Below are positions 31,473-41,228 of a stretch of 64,000 nt of DNA, in pieces. The stretch comes from Paenibacillus zeisoli (GTDB lineage Bacteria > Bacillota > Bacilli > Paenibacillales > Paenibacillaceae), in assembly GCF_003994465.1 (NCBI RefSeq), contig NZ_RZNX01000001.1:806001-870000 (forward strand), written 5' to 3'. Within the stretch, counting starts at the first letter, position 1, and the number at the start of each line of letters is the position of its first letter. A program made the position numbers and the translations under genes. Below the pieces are notes generated by a model. That model was not told the DNA's origin. It did not search any database and saw only the letters and a list, made by a program, of their open reading frames with translations.

Positions 31473-32798
31473 TCTCGCTTGCCCTGACTTGATCATCACA
31501 CCTGCATCCTGCAGCATCCATTCGATAAAGCAACCATAACCGGATTTGGGATCATTCACGAAGACATGAGTAACAGCACCTATCAACTTGCCGTTCTGAA
31601 TAATCGGACTGCCACTCATTCCCTGTACAATCCCCCCAGTTTTATTGACCAATCTCGGATCTGTAATCCGTATGACCATTCCCTTGGTCTGTGGTGCATT
31701 TTGAGCAGAGACATGCACAATTTCAATGCTGTATCTTTCCACTTTCTGGCCGCTTACCACAGTCAGAATTTCAGCAGGACCTTCTTTGATATTCTCCGCA
31801 AAACCGACAGGAATAGGTTCACCATAGAGACTGTGCTCGGGATTCATCGACATTTTGCCAAATATCCCAAAATCGGTGTTCTGCTCAATATTTCCAAGCA
31901 CACGGCCTTCTTTGATGAAATGTGCTCTTTTCTCCCCAGGTTCGCCGTTCTCACTCTTGGAAATGGAAGTTACACTGGATTCAACAATTTGACCGCTGCC
32001 CACAACTATCGGGGTCTGTGTATTCATGTCCGTAATAACATGACCTAAAGCTCCATAGACACCCTGTTCGGGGGCATAAAAAGTGAGTGTTCCCACGCCT
32101 GCAGCCGAATCACGAATATAGAGTCCAAGACGCCAAGTCTTATCTTGCTCATCAAAAACAGGTGACAACGTAGTTCTGTTAACACGATCACCGCGTTTGT
32201 AAGTTACTTCGAGCGGTTTGTTCTGCTTGCCTGCCTGTTCAACAATTGAAGCAACATCCTTAACGTCCTTCAATTCGATCCCATTCATATGGGTAATTCG
32301 GTCCCCGAGCTGAAGCCCAGCTTTTTCTCCTGGAGATTGTTTTGAGTTACCGGACGTGCTTACCAAATGATGCCCAACAACCAGTATTCCTGATGATTTC
32401 AGTTTCACGCCAATGGTCTGTCCGCCCGGGATAACCTTGAGATCGGGGATGACATTCACTTTTACCGTACGTAGAGGAATTTGACCGAATAATTTCATGC
32501 GTAGGTGTGCTTCTCCTGCGGATTGTGAGCTAAGCAGCAAAGGCTTGCCTTTACCGAAAGGAACATTTGCTTTAGATGACTGCGCACTTCCACCAAGCTG
32601 TACAACATCCGGTCGATCTACACTTACCTGTGCCAGAACCGGAAGGGCTGATTCAATGCGGGCAAGCTCGCCCTCAAATAATCTAAGTTCGTTCGGCATG
32701 AGGGGATTGCTGACCTCTCCTGCTGCTGCCGTACCTAAGAAACAAAAGAAAAAGGCAAATAAAAGGTCGAGCAGTCTCTTCCTGAGGTTCGGGTTCAA
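31455..32798 (-). CDS. spoIVB: SpoIVB peptidase (S55 family)
   Basis: The forespore secretes this serine protease into the intermembrane space, where it cleaves SpoIVFA to trigger pro-sigma-K processing. The 447 residues hold an N-terminal signal anchor (about 8-25), a PDZ domain (about 130-200, VSTSGNSKQSPGEKAGLQLG) and the S55 peptidase domain. That domain has the catalytic His in YGALGH (~254) and Ser in GMSGSPI (~393-399). The start is TTG 32798, with AAGGGAG 11 bp upstream. The position before spo0A matches B. subtilis. The terminator stem begins inside its last codons. Confidence 0.95.
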   Translation of the reverse strand: MNPNLRKRLLDLLFAFFFCFLGTAAAGEVSNPLMPNELRLFEGELARIESALPVLAQVSVDRPDVVQLGGSAQSSKANVPFGKGKPLLLSSQSAGEAHLRMKLFGQIPLRTVKVNVIPDLKVIPGGQTIGVKLKSSGILVVGHHLVSTSGNSKQSPGEKAGLQLGDRITHMNGIELKDVKDVASIVEQAGKQNKPLEVTYKRGDRVNRTTLSPVFDEQDKTWRLGLYIRDSAAGVGTLTFYAPEQGVYGALGHVITDMNTQTPIVVGSGQIVESSVTSISKSENGEPGEKRAHFIKEGRVLGNIEQNTDFGIFGKMSMNPEHSLYGEPIPVGFAENIKEGPAEILTVVSGQKVERYSIEIVHVSAQNAPQTKGMVIRITDPRLVNKTGGIVQGMSGSPIIQNGKLIGAVTHVFVNDPKSGYGCFIEWMLQDAGVMIKSGQARNLKAS

Positions 32799-32861
32799 TG
32801 GCTGTCACGCTCCCTTAGCTTCTATCGCTTGACGAAAAGGTGGTCGCCAATTGCGTACCTA

Positions 32862-32890
32862 TAAGATACCCCCGAGCAGGCCATTTATTA
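32862..32890 (-). promoter_or_regulatory. Possible sigma-G/F promoter of spoIVB
   Basis: TAATA (32886-32890), 17 bp, TATCTTA (32862-32868) on the minus strand approximate GHATR-N18-CATNHTA (4 of 5 and 6 of 7). A perfect TTGACA nearby lacks a matching -10. Confidence 0.35.
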
Positions 32891-32917
32891 CTGTCAATCA
32901 TTACTCCGGCAAGTAAC

Positions 32918-34636
32918 CTAAGCCTTCTGGTCACTGGCCATTCCGAGCATTTCCTGCGCGTGGTGAAGAGTCTTCTCCGTAATCTCAACTCCGCCGAGCA
33001 TACGGGCAAGCTCTTTCACACGACCTTCCTCCGTTAATTCCTCGACTTGGGTCATAGTGCGCCCATCTTGAACCGTCTTCTCAATAAGATATTGATTATC
33101 GGCCATACAAGCCACCTGCGGAAGATGGGTGATGGAGAATACCTGGCACGTCGCCGAAAGCTTGTACAGCTTCTCTGCAATGGACTGAGCAGCCCGGCCG
33201 CTGACTCCAGTGTCGACCTCGTCAAAAATAAGCACAGGCACTTCATCATGCCTTGCAAAGATGCTCTTCAGCGCAAGCATCATACGTGACAGCTCTCCGC
33301 CTGAAGCAATTTTACCGAGGGGTCTGAGGGGCTCACCCGGATTCGGTGAAATCAGGAACTCCGCTGTATCAAGCCCCTGCCGGCTTAAGCGAATGCGCTG
33401 ACCTTTCCACTCCACTCCGGAAGGATCCTCAAGTCGGCCAAATTTGACTTTGAGTGAGGTTCGGCCCATTTGAAGATCCTTAAGTTCTGCCTCAATCTGA
33501 ACAGCCAGATCGTCGGCACACCGCCGGCGCGCTTGGCTCAAAGCTTCGCCTTCTTCAAGCAGCTTCGTCAAAAGCTGCTCCCGTGTATCCCTCAACTTTT
33601 CGATAATTTCATCCTTATTCTCGAGCAAGTCGGTCTCCTGCTTGATCTGATCATAATAAGCAAGAATACGATCAATACTGTCGCCATATTTGCGCTTCAA
33701 GGTCGAAATGAAGTCCAGCCGCTCCTGTACCTCATCTAATCTTCCCGGATTAACTTCAATTGCATCTCGATAACTACGAAGAGCGAACGAGGCATCCTCC
33801 AGCTGATAATAAGCAGACTGCAGCTGTTCCAGAATCGGCGCAATTCCTTTCGTGTCATACCCTGCAATATCTTCAAATCGGGAAATTGCTTTCGCTACAG
33901 CCTCAAGTCCTTGTGAGCCGTATAGAAGCTCATATGCATCAGAAATGGAATCCATCATTTTCTCACTATGGGATAGCTTGACCTTTTCTTCCCCAAGTAA
34001 TTCATCTTCGCCAATTTTTAGTTTGGCTGCTGCAATTTCATCAATCTGGTAACGATACATATCCAGCATCTGGAACGTCTGCTGGCTGGATTTCTGTAGC
34101 TCGTTCCATTCTTTCTCCACTTTCACAAAAGAGGAATAGGTTGCCTGATAACTTGCTTTGAGCGGAGCAAGAGTGTCCGATCCGAATGCATCCAGCAAAT
34201 GAAGATGACGCTCCGGACGGAGCAGCGTCTGGTGTTCATGCTGTCCGTGAATGTTGATTAGTTGATCTCCAATTTCCCTAAGCATGCTCAAATTTACCAT
34301 TTGGCCATTAATTCTGGAGATACTCTTTCCTGCAGCACTGATCTCCCTGCGAATAATCAGTTCTTCGGACGAATCTGCGTGAATACCCAGGCCTTCAAGG
34401 CTCTTCCATACCGGATGGGCGGACTGAAGATCAAAGGAAGCTTCAATCTCTGCCTTGTCGCATCCATACCGAATCAGATCAGCGGATCCTCGCCCGCCCG
34501 CAATAAAGCCAAGAGCATCAATAATTATGGATTTGCCTGCACCGGTCTCCCCGGTAAGAACATGAAAGCCTTGATGAAAGGTAACATCAACGGATTCAAC
34601 TACGGCCAGATTTCTTATTGACAAGTGAACTAACAC
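32918..34636 (-). CDS. recN: DNA repair protein RecN
   Basis: This SMC-like ATPase is recruited early to double-strand breaks. The 572 residues start with a Walker A (TGETGAGKS, ~31-39), have two long coiled-coil arms (about 150-375) with a central hinge, a signature GGELSRMMLA (~432-441) and a Walker B (VLIFDEVDTGVSG, ~462-474). The length is typical. The start is GTG 34636 with GGAGG at proper spacing. It follows argR by 21 bp. No LexA box (GAAC-N4-GTTC) was seen directly upstream. Confidence 0.97.
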   Translation of the reverse strand: MLVHLSIRNLAVVESVDVTFHQGFHVLTGETGAGKSIIIDALGFIAGGRGSADLIRYGCDKAEIEASFDLQSAHPVWKSLEGLGIHADSSEELIIRREISAAGKSISRINGQMVNLSMLREIGDQLINIHGQHEHQTLLRPERHLHLLDAFGSDTLAPLKASYQATYSSFVKVEKEWNELQKSSQQTFQMLDMYRYQIDEIAAAKLKIGEDELLGEEKVKLSHSEKMMDSISDAYELLYGSQGLEAVAKAISRFEDIAGYDTKGIAPILEQLQSAYYQLEDASFALRSYRDAIEVNPGRLDEVQERLDFISTLKRKYGDSIDRILAYYDQIKQETDLLENKDEIIEKLRDTREQLLTKLLEEGEALSQARRRCADDLAVQIEAELKDLQMGRTSLKVKFGRLEDPSGVEWKGQRIRLSRQGLDTAEFLISPNPGEPLRPLGKIASGGELSRMMLALKSIFARHDEVPVLIFDEVDTGVSGRAAQSIAEKLYKLSATCQVFSITHLPQVACMADNQYLIEKTVQDGRTMTQVEELTEEGRVKELARMLGGVEITEKTLHHAQEMLGMASDQKA

Positions 34637-34657
34637 GAGCGCACCTCCGTCCGCCTT

Positions 34658-35107
34658 TTACGGAATAAAACTCATAATTTGATTAATAATGGACTTGCTA
34701 TATTCTTCCGTGCGGCAAATAATCAGTATGGTATCATCTCCGCAAATCGTCCCAAGTATCTCCGGCCACTCCATATTATCTATAAGTACCGCTACGGAAT
34801 TAGCCGTCCCTGGCAGACACTTCATAACAACCAGGTTCCCCGTATAGTCAATGTGAACAAAACTGTCGACTAGATAACGCTTCAGCTTTTGTATCGGATT
34901 AGCCCTTTGGTCGATGGGCAAGGAATATTTGTACCTTCCATCATCCATGGGAACTTTAATGAGCAGAAGTTCCTTGATATCCCGGGATACTGTAGCTTGG
35001 GTCACTTGATAACCGGCTTTGCGCAGGGCTTCTACCAGCTCATCCTGGGTTTCAATTTCCTGACCGGTAATAATTTCACGAATTTTGATATGTCTTTGAC
35101 CCTTCAT
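34658..35107 (-). CDS. argR: Arginine repressor ArgR/AhrC
   Basis: The 149-residue hexameric regulator has an N-terminal winged helix (residues 3-70, [16 protein letters not shown] recognition helix) and a C-terminal arginine-binding domain with [14 protein letters not shown] (~121-134). In Bacillus it represses biosynthesis and activates catabolism of arginine. GGAGG precedes ATG 35107. It sits in the yqxC-argR-recN order of B. subtilis, except that an unknown gene intervenes upstream. Confidence 0.95.
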   Translation of the reverse strand: MKGQRHIKIREIITGQEIETQDELVEALRKAGYQVTQATVSRDIKELLLIKVPMDDGRYKYSLPIDQRANPIQKLKRYLVDSFVHIDYTGNLVVMKCLPGTANSVAVLIDNMEWPEILGTICGDDTILIICRTEEYSKSIINQIMSFIP

Positions 35108-35135
35108 AAATTCCTCCGTAAATGCCTAAGTCGGC

Positions 35136-35597
35136 TTATTCATCATCAGAATCCAGTAAGATGACTTTAATTTCACTATGCTCGGCATCGATATATAATA
35201 AACCTGAACAATCTGGATATAACAAGAGAAAAGGTAAAAGCTCTTTGCGAATGCCGCTGCCAGTCCATTCAATAGGCTGTCTTGCACGAGCGGTTCGTAC
35301 AAGGTAAAGTTCGTCATCCCGAGTGGCCACATAATCAATAAATAGCCGGCTGTTCAGCTTCGTATGATTGACCATGAAAGTAAGGGGAACTCGCAGCTTG
35401 CCGCTGATCACCTCGTAGCCATGCTCCCTTAACAAATCCACTTCAGGATGATCAGCAATATCTTCATTTAGCTCAAATTGAAGCCCTCGTCTTAATACTG
35501 CCGGCTTGCGCAGCCAAGACTGCACACTCCTATAGATCAGGAACAACAGAAAGGCTGCGATAATAACCATTAAAAATCCATCTGCTTGCATACTCAT
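35136..35597 (-). CDS. Membrane-anchored protein with a degenerate nuclease-like domain, function unknown
   Basis: The 153-residue protein has one N-terminal transmembrane helix (about 7-24) and a cytoplasmic domain. In the domain, HPEVDLLREHGYEVISGKL is followed by LFIDYVA (Asp) and ELYLVRTARA (~98-107). The order E-...-D-...-E-x-(K/R) resembles a PD-(D/E)xK nuclease core, with Arg or Thr where Lys is expected. The C-terminal tail is acidic (DSDDE). It is inserted between tlyA and argR, a place empty in B. subtilis, and precedes argR by 28 bp. No ribosome-binding site is obvious before ATG 35597. Confidence 0.7.
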   Translation of the reverse strand: MSMQADGFLMVIIAAFLLFLIYRSVQSWLRKPAVLRRGLQFELNEDIADHPEVDLLREHGYEVISGKLRVPLTFMVNHTKLNSRLFIDYVATRDDELYLVRTARARQPIEWTGSGIRKELLPFLLLYPDCSGLLYIDAEHSEIKVILLDSDDE

Positions 35598-35730
35598 TCC
35601 ATCACCTCAAAAGGTAATTCGACGAGATCAGGATTTGCTCCTTTATCTGTTACATAAATATACGGTATATCGCTAAATAAGAAACATTTGTTCTCATTAT
35701 ACAAGATTTCTTAAAAAAGTTTCAATCCCA

Positions 35731-35759
35731 AATAAAAAGCCGCTGTTAGCAGCGGCTTT
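35731..35759 (-). terminator. Terminator of tlyA, starting at its stop codon
   Basis: AAAGCCGCTG and CAGCGGCTTT form a perfect 10-bp stem around CTAA, then TTATTTG. The first A of the stem belongs to the TAA stop of tlyA. Confidence 0.85.
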
Positions 35760-36603
35760 ATTGTTTCTGGGTGGTAAATGTACTGGAGGCTTCTTCAACT
35801 ACTTTGTGTGCGAGTTCCAATATATTTACTTTAAGGTCTCCCTCTACCGGTTCTCCCTCGGGCTCAAGGCGAAGATGAACCAAGAACTCTATATTTCCCT
35901 CCCCGCCAGTAATGGGGGAGAACGTAAGGCCTCTAATCAGAAAGCCCTCCTCAGCCGCAAAAGTGAGCACCTGCTCGAGCACTTCCCGATGCACCTTGGC
36001 ATCCCGAACCACTCCGGTTTTGGGCACCTTGTCTCTTCCAGCCTCGAACTGAGGCTTAATCAGAGCAGCAATATCTGCTGGCCGCTTAAGAAGTGCCTTA
36101 AGAGGAGGCAGTATTAATTTGAGGGAAATAAAGGATACATCGATGCTTGCAAAATCTGGAGCTGGACCATCCAGATCTTCAGGTGTCATATATCTGAAAT
36201 TCATCCGTTCCTTGACATTGACGCGTTCATCATTACGAAGCGACCAATCCAGTTGGTTATAGCCTACATCAATTGCGTAGACATAGGCTGCCCCGTTCTG
36301 AAGTGCGCAGTCGGTAAATCCACCCGTAGATGCGCCGATATCAAGCATAACTCGTTCATTCATATCCAGTCCGAATTTATCTATTGCCTTAGCCAGCTTC
36401 AGTCCTCCACGGCTAACATAGGGGTGAATGGCCCCCTTCACAGTAAGCTGGGTCTCACGTGGGATCTTGGTTCCGGCCTTCTCAATCCGTTCCGTATCCC
36501 CATATACCAGACCGGCCATTATGGCCGCCTTTGCCTTCTCTCTGCTTTCAAAAAAACCTTGCTCCACAAGCAGGACATCAATCCGTTCTTTAGAACCCGC
36601 CAT
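35758..36603 (-). CDS. tlyA: TlyA-family rRNA 2'-O-methyltransferase (YqxC)
   Basis: The 281-residue protein joins an N-terminal S4 RNA-binding domain (about 1-65, RIDVLLVEQGFFESREKAK) to an FtsJ-like methyltransferase domain with MLDIGASTGGFTDCAL (motif I, ~82-97) and FASIDVSFISL (~150). Homologues methylate 16S and 23S rRNA; activity as a haemolysin is an older idea. ATG 36603 has AGGAG 6 bp upstream; the frame is open to 36633. It follows dxs by 39 bp, as in B. subtilis, and is ended by its own terminator. Confidence 0.9.
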   Translation of the reverse strand: MAGSKERIDVLLVEQGFFESREKAKAAIMAGLVYGDTERIEKAGTKIPRETQLTVKGAIHPYVSRGGLKLAKAIDKFGLDMNERVMLDIGASTGGFTDCALQNGAAYVYAIDVGYNQLDWSLRNDERVNVKERMNFRYMTPEDLDGPAPDFASIDVSFISLKLILPPLKALLKRPADIAALIKPQFEAGRDKVPKTGVVRDAKVHREVLEQVLTFAAEEGFLIRGLTFSPITGGEGNIEFLVHLRLEPEGEPVEGDLKVNILELAHKVVEEASSTFTTQKQ

Positions 36604-36642
36604 GTTCATCTCCTGTATTCTTGACTTAATCAAAGAAGCTGC

Positions 36643-38550
36643 CTAGGAAGGCAGCGTCTTTTTACCAAAAGCGAAATGATGATCATTCCGCAGCTTCTGA
36701 ACTTGCTGGGTCAAGGCTTCGACTGTAAGACCAACCTCTTGACATTGCTCCTTGATGCTTCCGTGCTCAATGAACTTGTCCGGAACGCCCATCAACCGGA
36801 TGTCCAGGCCAGAAATACCCTGCTGGGCATAGAATTCCAGGATCGCACTTCCTAGTCCACCCGCAATCGACGATTCTTCAATGACAATCATTTTACCATG
36901 AGTCTTTGCAAGCTCCAGCAGCATACTTTCGTCCAGCGGCTTAATAAATCTTGCATTAATAACTGCTGCTTGAATCCCTTCACGTTTCAGCTGATCCGCC
37001 GCTTCCTCCGCTACCTGGACCATCGTCCCGACCGCAAGAATGGCAACGCCATCCCCTTCCCGCACTTTCTCCCAAGTTCCAATTGGGATAGGAACCAACT
37101 CCGCATCCATAGGGACTCCGAGCACATTGGTTCTGGGATAACGATAGGCGATAGGTCCATCATTATATTCAAGAGCCGTCTTCATCATGTGCCGAAGCTC
37201 ATTCTCATCCTTAGGCATCATCATGACGATATTCGGAATATGGCGCATAAAGGAAATATCATACACACCTTGATGCGTTTCCCCGTCTGCACCTACGAAT
37301 CCTGCTCGATCAATGGCAAACATGACGTTAGCATTATGTCTGCAAATATCATGCACGATTTGGTCATAAGCTCTCTGCATGAAAGTGGAATATACCGCAT
37401 ATACGGGCTTCATCCCTTCCATAGCCAGAGCTGCACACATAGTTGCTGCATGCTGCTCGGCGATACCCACATCAATCATCCGTCCAGGGAACTTGTCTGC
37501 GAACTTCAGAAGACCTGATCCACCCGGCATAGCAGGAGTAACCGCAACAATACGTGGATCCTGCTCGGCAAGCTCAATCAAAGTCTGACCGAACACTTCC
37601 GTGTACATCGGATTTCCCACGGCCTTCAGCACTTGACCGGACTCAATCTTGTATGGTGAGATGCCATGCCATTTGTGTGAATCCGCTTCGGCCGGTGAAT
37701 ACCCCTTGCCTTTCGTAGTAAGTACATGAACAAGTACAGGGCCCGTAACGTTATCTGCTTGTTTAAAAGCTTCGATCAACTTAGGCAGATCATGTCCATC
37801 TACAGGACCCAGGTAGGTAAAACCAAGCTCTTCAAACAGCACACCATTCATAATCATGTACTTGAGGCTATCCTTTAGGTTAGCTGCTGTCTTGGCAAGC
37901 TTGTCACCAATGGCCGGAATCTTCTTAAGCAGAAGCTCCACTTCGTCTTTAGCACGCAGATAGGTGCGATCCGAGCGGATTTTACTCAAATAATTATGCA
38001 TGGCGCCAACATTCGGAGCAATCGACATTTCGTTGTCGTTCAGAACAACCATAAGATTCTTCTTCTCATGGCCAATATGGTTCATAGCTTCAAATGCCAT
38101 GCCGCCTGTGAGGGCCCCATCGCCGATAATTGCAACAACCTTGTTCGTCCCGCCCTTTAGGTCTCGCGCAAGCGCCATTCCCATTGCGGCCGATAGAGAG
38201 GTACTGCTGTGACCCGCTTCCCAGACGTCATGCTCACTCTCGTTACGCTTCACAAAACCGCTTAAACCTTTGTACTTGCGGAGCGTATCGAATTGATCCA
38301 TCCGACCTGTCAAAATTTTGTGGACATAAGCCTGATGACCGACGTCAAAAATAAATTTGTCGTCAGGACTGTTGTAACAGTAGTGGAGTGCAAGCGTAAG
38401 CTCCACGACGCCCAAGTTAGGAGCAAGATGTCCGCCCGTTGCAGACAGCTTCTGGATCAAGAACTGGCGTATTTCCATGGCAATGCTGTCCAGCTCATCT
38501 ACAGAATATTTTTTCAAATCATTGGGTTCATGAATTTGTGAAAGCAGCAC
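36643..38550 (-). CDS. dxs: 1-deoxy-D-xylulose-5-phosphate synthase
   Basis: Dxs condenses pyruvate and glyceraldehyde 3-phosphate, the first MEP-pathway step, using thiamine diphosphate. The 635-residue sequence shows [14 protein letters not shown] (~34-47), the ThDP site [15 protein letters not shown] (~152-166) with NDNEMSI near 180, and [10 protein letters not shown] (~398). The frame is open to 38826, but GTG 38550 gives the family N-terminus (B. subtilis 633 residues) and lies after a GGGG stretch. A TGGTATAAT promoter element is about 80 bp upstream, so the 276 extra bases are leader. Confidence 0.96.
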   Translation of the reverse strand: MLLSQIHEPNDLKKYSVDELDSIAMEIRQFLIQKLSATGGHLAPNLGVVELTLALHYCYNSPDDKFIFDVGHQAYVHKILTGRMDQFDTLRKYKGLSGFVKRNESEHDVWEAGHSSTSLSAAMGMALARDLKGGTNKVVAIIGDGALTGGMAFEAMNHIGHEKKNLMVVLNDNEMSIAPNVGAMHNYLSKIRSDRTYLRAKDEVELLLKKIPAIGDKLAKTAANLKDSLKYMIMNGVLFEELGFTYLGPVDGHDLPKLIEAFKQADNVTGPVLVHVLTTKGKGYSPAEADSHKWHGISPYKIESGQVLKAVGNPMYTEVFGQTLIELAEQDPRIVAVTPAMPGGSGLLKFADKFPGRMIDVGIAEQHAATMCAALAMEGMKPVYAVYSTFMQRAYDQIVHDICRHNANVMFAIDRAGFVGADGETHQGVYDISFMRHIPNIVMMMPKDENELRHMMKTALEYNDGPIAYRYPRTNVLGVPMDAELVPIPIGTWEKVREGDGVAILAVGTMVQVAEEAADQLKREGIQAAVINARFIKPLDESMLLELAKTHGKMIVIEESSIAGGLGSAILEFYAQQGISGLDIRLMGVPDKFIEHGSIKEQCQEVGLTVEALTQQVQKLRNDHHFAFGKKTLPS

Positions 38551-38630
38551 ATGATTTCCCCGCTTTCTTAATTTGGATTTGTCGTGGTGTAGTGCAGATT
38601 TCCCTCTGCTAATCGTGATCATTATACCAC

Positions 38631-38639
38631 AAAAGTAAG
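38631..38639 (-). promoter_or_regulatory. Extended -10 promoter of dxs
   Basis: TGGTATAAT on the minus strand in the 142-bp ispA-dxs gap, about 80 bp before the GTG. TTGCAG lies 15 bp upstream of TATAAT as a poor -35. Confidence 0.55.
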
Positions 38640-38692
38640 CGCTGCAATAATTCTCGCATGCTAGCCTACTCCTTATGTCCCATATCTGATCT

Positions 38693-39598
38693 TTAATGAT
38701 CGCGATTGAGCAGAAAATCGGCAATCTGGAGCAGTCGATCCGGGTTTGGAATCGTTCCGCCCCCAATGGCTTCCTTGGCAAGCTTGGTAAGCCGATCAAC
38801 TTCAGCCCTCGACTCCTCGAGCCCAATAAAGTAAGGGTACGTCACTTTGTTCATCGCTACATCGCTTTGTGTCTTCTTACCCAACTTTTCCTCATTTCCA
38901 ATCAGATCCAGAATATCATCCTGGATTTGGAAGGCAAGGCCAATGCTACGCCCGAAAGTCTCAAGTGCTCTAAGCTGCTCCAAAGAAGCGGAGGCTACTC
39001 GGCCTCCTGCCTTCAAGGAGAAGACGATAAGATCACCTGTCTTATGGGTATGGATATATTTCAGCTGATCAAGACTTGTTATTCCCTGCTCACCTTCCAT
39101 ATCCGCAGCCTGTCCGCCAACCATTCCTTTAGGCCCGGCGAACACAGACATTTCTTCCACGATGGCTAGTGTGTTCTCTGCAGGAACATGATATCTCCGG
39201 CTTGCCTGGGCAATGCTGTAGAAGGCATGAGTCAGAAGTCCATCGCCCGCAAGGATCGCCGAAGCCTCACCGAACACCTTATGATTCGTAGGCTTTCCCC
39301 TACGGAAATCATCGTTGTCCATAGCCGGAAGATCGTCGTGGATCAACGAATACGTATGTACCATTTCTACGGCGCAGGCGACGGGCAGTGCCGCTTCACG
39401 GCTTCCACCCAGCGACTCCGCCGCAGCAATGACGAGCAGTGGACGAATACGTTTGCCTCCTGCCATAAGAGAATACCGCATGGCCTCAAGAAGAGAGGAG
39501 GGGACGGCCCACTCCCCCGGAATAAACTCCTGAAGTCCATCTGTGACCAGCTTATTGATCTCTTCCATATAGGATTCAAAAGATGGCAGATTACTCAC
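38693..39598 (-). CDS. ispA: Farnesyl diphosphate (short-chain polyprenyl) synthase
   Basis: The 301-residue all-helical synthase builds C15 prenyl diphosphate for quinones and cell-wall carrier lipid. It has both aspartate-rich motifs: [10 protein letters not shown] (first, DDxxxxD type) and QDDILD (second), plus GGKRIRPLL near the N-terminus. GTG 39598 lies in the 8-bp overlap with the xseB stop (GTGAGTAA), which fits coupled translation and the family length; a ribosome-binding site is weak. It is fourth in the folD-xseA-xseB-ispA series. Confidence 0.93.
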   Translation of the reverse strand: MSNLPSFESYMEEINKLVTDGLQEFIPGEWAVPSSLLEAMRYSLMAGGKRIRPLLVIAAAESLGGSREAALPVACAVEMVHTYSLIHDDLPAMDNDDFRRGKPTNHKVFGEASAILAGDGLLTHAFYSIAQASRRYHVPAENTLAIVEEMSVFAGPKGMVGGQAADMEGEQGITSLDQLKYIHTHKTGDLIVFSLKAGGRVASASLEQLRALETFGRSIGLAFQIQDDILDLIGNEEKLGKKTQSDVAMNKVTYPYFIGLEESRAEVDRLTKLAKEAIGGGTIPNPDRLLQIADFLLNRDH

Positions 39599-39845
39599 CG
39601 GATTCACCGCTTTCCACTGGAGCTGCAAAAGGCTTCTTCGTAATCTCCCCATCTGATTCAACAATCATCTCAATCTTCCGCTCCACCTCTGCCAGCTTCT
39701 GACCGCAGAGCTGGGAAAGCAGCATACCTCGCTGAAACAGATCGATTGCCGTCTCTAGCGGTACATCACCATGCTCAAGCTGGGAGACAATCTCATCCAA
39801 TTGACTCATGGCTTCTTCAAAATTAATGTCCTTCTCCTGTTCCAT
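39591..39845 (-). CDS. xseB: Exodeoxyribonuclease VII small subunit
   Basis: The 84-residue protein with the FEEAMSQLDEIVSQLEHGDVPLE core is the XseB subunit, which binds the long helix of XseA and is needed for single-strand exonuclease activity. The size equals B. subtilis XseB. ATG 39845 has AAGGAG upstream and lies 23 bp inside the end of xseA. Confidence 0.96.
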   Translation of the reverse strand: MEQEKDINFEEAMSQLDEIVSQLEHGDVPLETAIDLFQRGMLLSQLCGQKLAEVERKIEMIVESDGEITKKPFAAPVESGESGE

Positions 39846-41196
39846 GCCCGTCTCCTTCCCGCTGCATCCCCCATACCTGACAGTCCAGTTCACCATCGGT
39901 GACTTTGATCTTCAGCATATCTCCAGGTTGGACCTCATCCAGCGATTTAATTAATCGTGAACCTTGTTCATCATAGACCAAGCTATAACCCCTGCCCATC
40001 ACCTTAAGGGGGCTCAGCGCATCAAGCTGGCGTACCCCGGCTGTCAGCTGGGCAGACCTGTCTTTAAGCACCGCCAGCATTCCCTGGCGGAGCTGCCTTG
40101 CGGCGTCCGCTTGACGCCGCTTCGCGTACTGCAGCTGCTCCTGCGGATGGAACCGCAGGAGCCTCGCATGCAGTCGGCCGCGCCGCTCGCTCGTTAAGAG
40201 CGCGCGCGAATGCATGCGGGTAGCGAGACGATGCTTCAGCATGTCGAGCCGCTCGGCGTGCTGGAGCAGGCTGCGCCGCGGATGCACCAGCACCGGCGAG
40301 CGCTGCAGGCGCGCGAGCCGCTCGCGGGCGCGAGCCAGTCGGTGCTTCAGCCCCTGCTGAAGCTCCCGCTCGCGCTGGCCGAGCAGCGCCCGCAGCTCGG
40401 CGGCATGCGGCACAGCCAGCTCGGCCGCTGCCGTAGGCGTGGCTGCGCGCAGATCTGCCACGAAATCGGCTATCGTAAAGTCAGTCTCATGGCCTACGGC
40501 CGAGATGACGGGAATCGCCGATTCGTAAATAGCGCGGGCGACACTCTCCTCGTTGAAAGCCCAGAGCTCCTCGAGTGAGCCCCCGCCCCGGCCGACAATA
40601 ATCACGTCGGCCTCCCCCATCCTGTTCAGCGTCCGAAGCGCCTTCACAATCGATGGCGCTGCCTGCTTGCCCTGCACAAGTACCGGATGCAGAATAATCG
40701 GCACCTGTGGATAACGCCGCTGCAGGGTGATGATAATATCACGCACTGCCGCGCCCGTAGGGGACGTAATTACACCAATTGTCTTCGGATAGCGGGGTAG
40801 TGCTCTTTTGCGGGACTGCTCGAACAGCCCTTCGTCTTCCAGCTTCTTCTTCAGCTGCTCGTAAGCCAGGTACAGACTCCCGATGCCGTCGGGCTGCATA
40901 TGGGTCGCATAGAATTGATACTGCCCGTCTCTCTCGTAGACGGAGACATTCCCTCTAGCAATTACTCTTGAGCCCTCTTTCGGAATAAAGGGCAGCCGCT
41001 GGTTATGGGAAGCGAACATAATGCTCTTAATCCGGCTGTCCGCATCCTTTAAGGTAAAGTACATATGTCCGCTCGAATGATGCGTGAAGTTGGAGATCTC
41101 TCCCCGGATCCATACTTCGGACAGCAGGGTATCCGACTCCAGCTTCATTCGGATATATCGATTCAATTCCTTAACTGAGAAGATTCTTTGGTTCAC
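39823..41196 (-). CDS. xseA: Exodeoxyribonuclease VII large subunit
   Basis: The 457-residue enzyme degrades single-stranded DNA processively. It has an N-terminal OB fold (~17-105, VWIRGEISNF and HMYFTLKD), a catalytic domain with the GVITSPTGAAVRDI (~136) and GRGGGSLEELWAFN (~202) motifs, and a long Arg/Leu/Gln helix (~265-400) ending in MGRGYSLV. The helical region is distinctly GC-rich (about 40100-40450) and encodes runs such as RERLARLQR. The start is GTG 41196 with AAAGGGGG upstream. The 3' end overlaps xseB. Confidence 0.95.
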   Translation of the reverse strand: MNQRIFSVKELNRYIRMKLESDTLLSEVWIRGEISNFTHHSSGHMYFTLKDADSRIKSIMFASHNQRLPFIPKEGSRVIARGNVSVYERDGQYQFYATHMQPDGIGSLYLAYEQLKKKLEDEGLFEQSRKRALPRYPKTIGVITSPTGAAVRDIIITLQRRYPQVPIILHPVLVQGKQAAPSIVKALRTLNRMGEADVIIVGRGGGSLEELWAFNEESVARAIYESAIPVISAVGHETDFTIADFVADLRAATPTAAAELAVPHAAELRALLGQRERELQQGLKHRLARARERLARLQRSPVLVHPRRSLLQHAERLDMLKHRLATRMHSRALLTSERRGRLHARLLRFHPQEQLQYAKRRQADAARQLRQGMLAVLKDRSAQLTAGVRQLDALSPLKVMGRGYSLVYDEQGSRLIKSLDEVQPGDMLKIKVTDGELDCQVWGMQREGDGHGTGEGH

Positions 41197-41228
41197 GGGG
41201 ATACCCCCTTTAAGTTAGAAAAGATGGA

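Noticed and set aside
34637..34657. LexA/SOS box before recN
   Set aside because: The 21-bp gap to argR holds no GAAC-N4-GTTC-like site.
36898..37518. Plus-strand open frame of about 206 codons antisense to dxs
   Set aside because: His/Cys-rich nonsense-like composition typical of a shadow frame; dxs covers the region fully.
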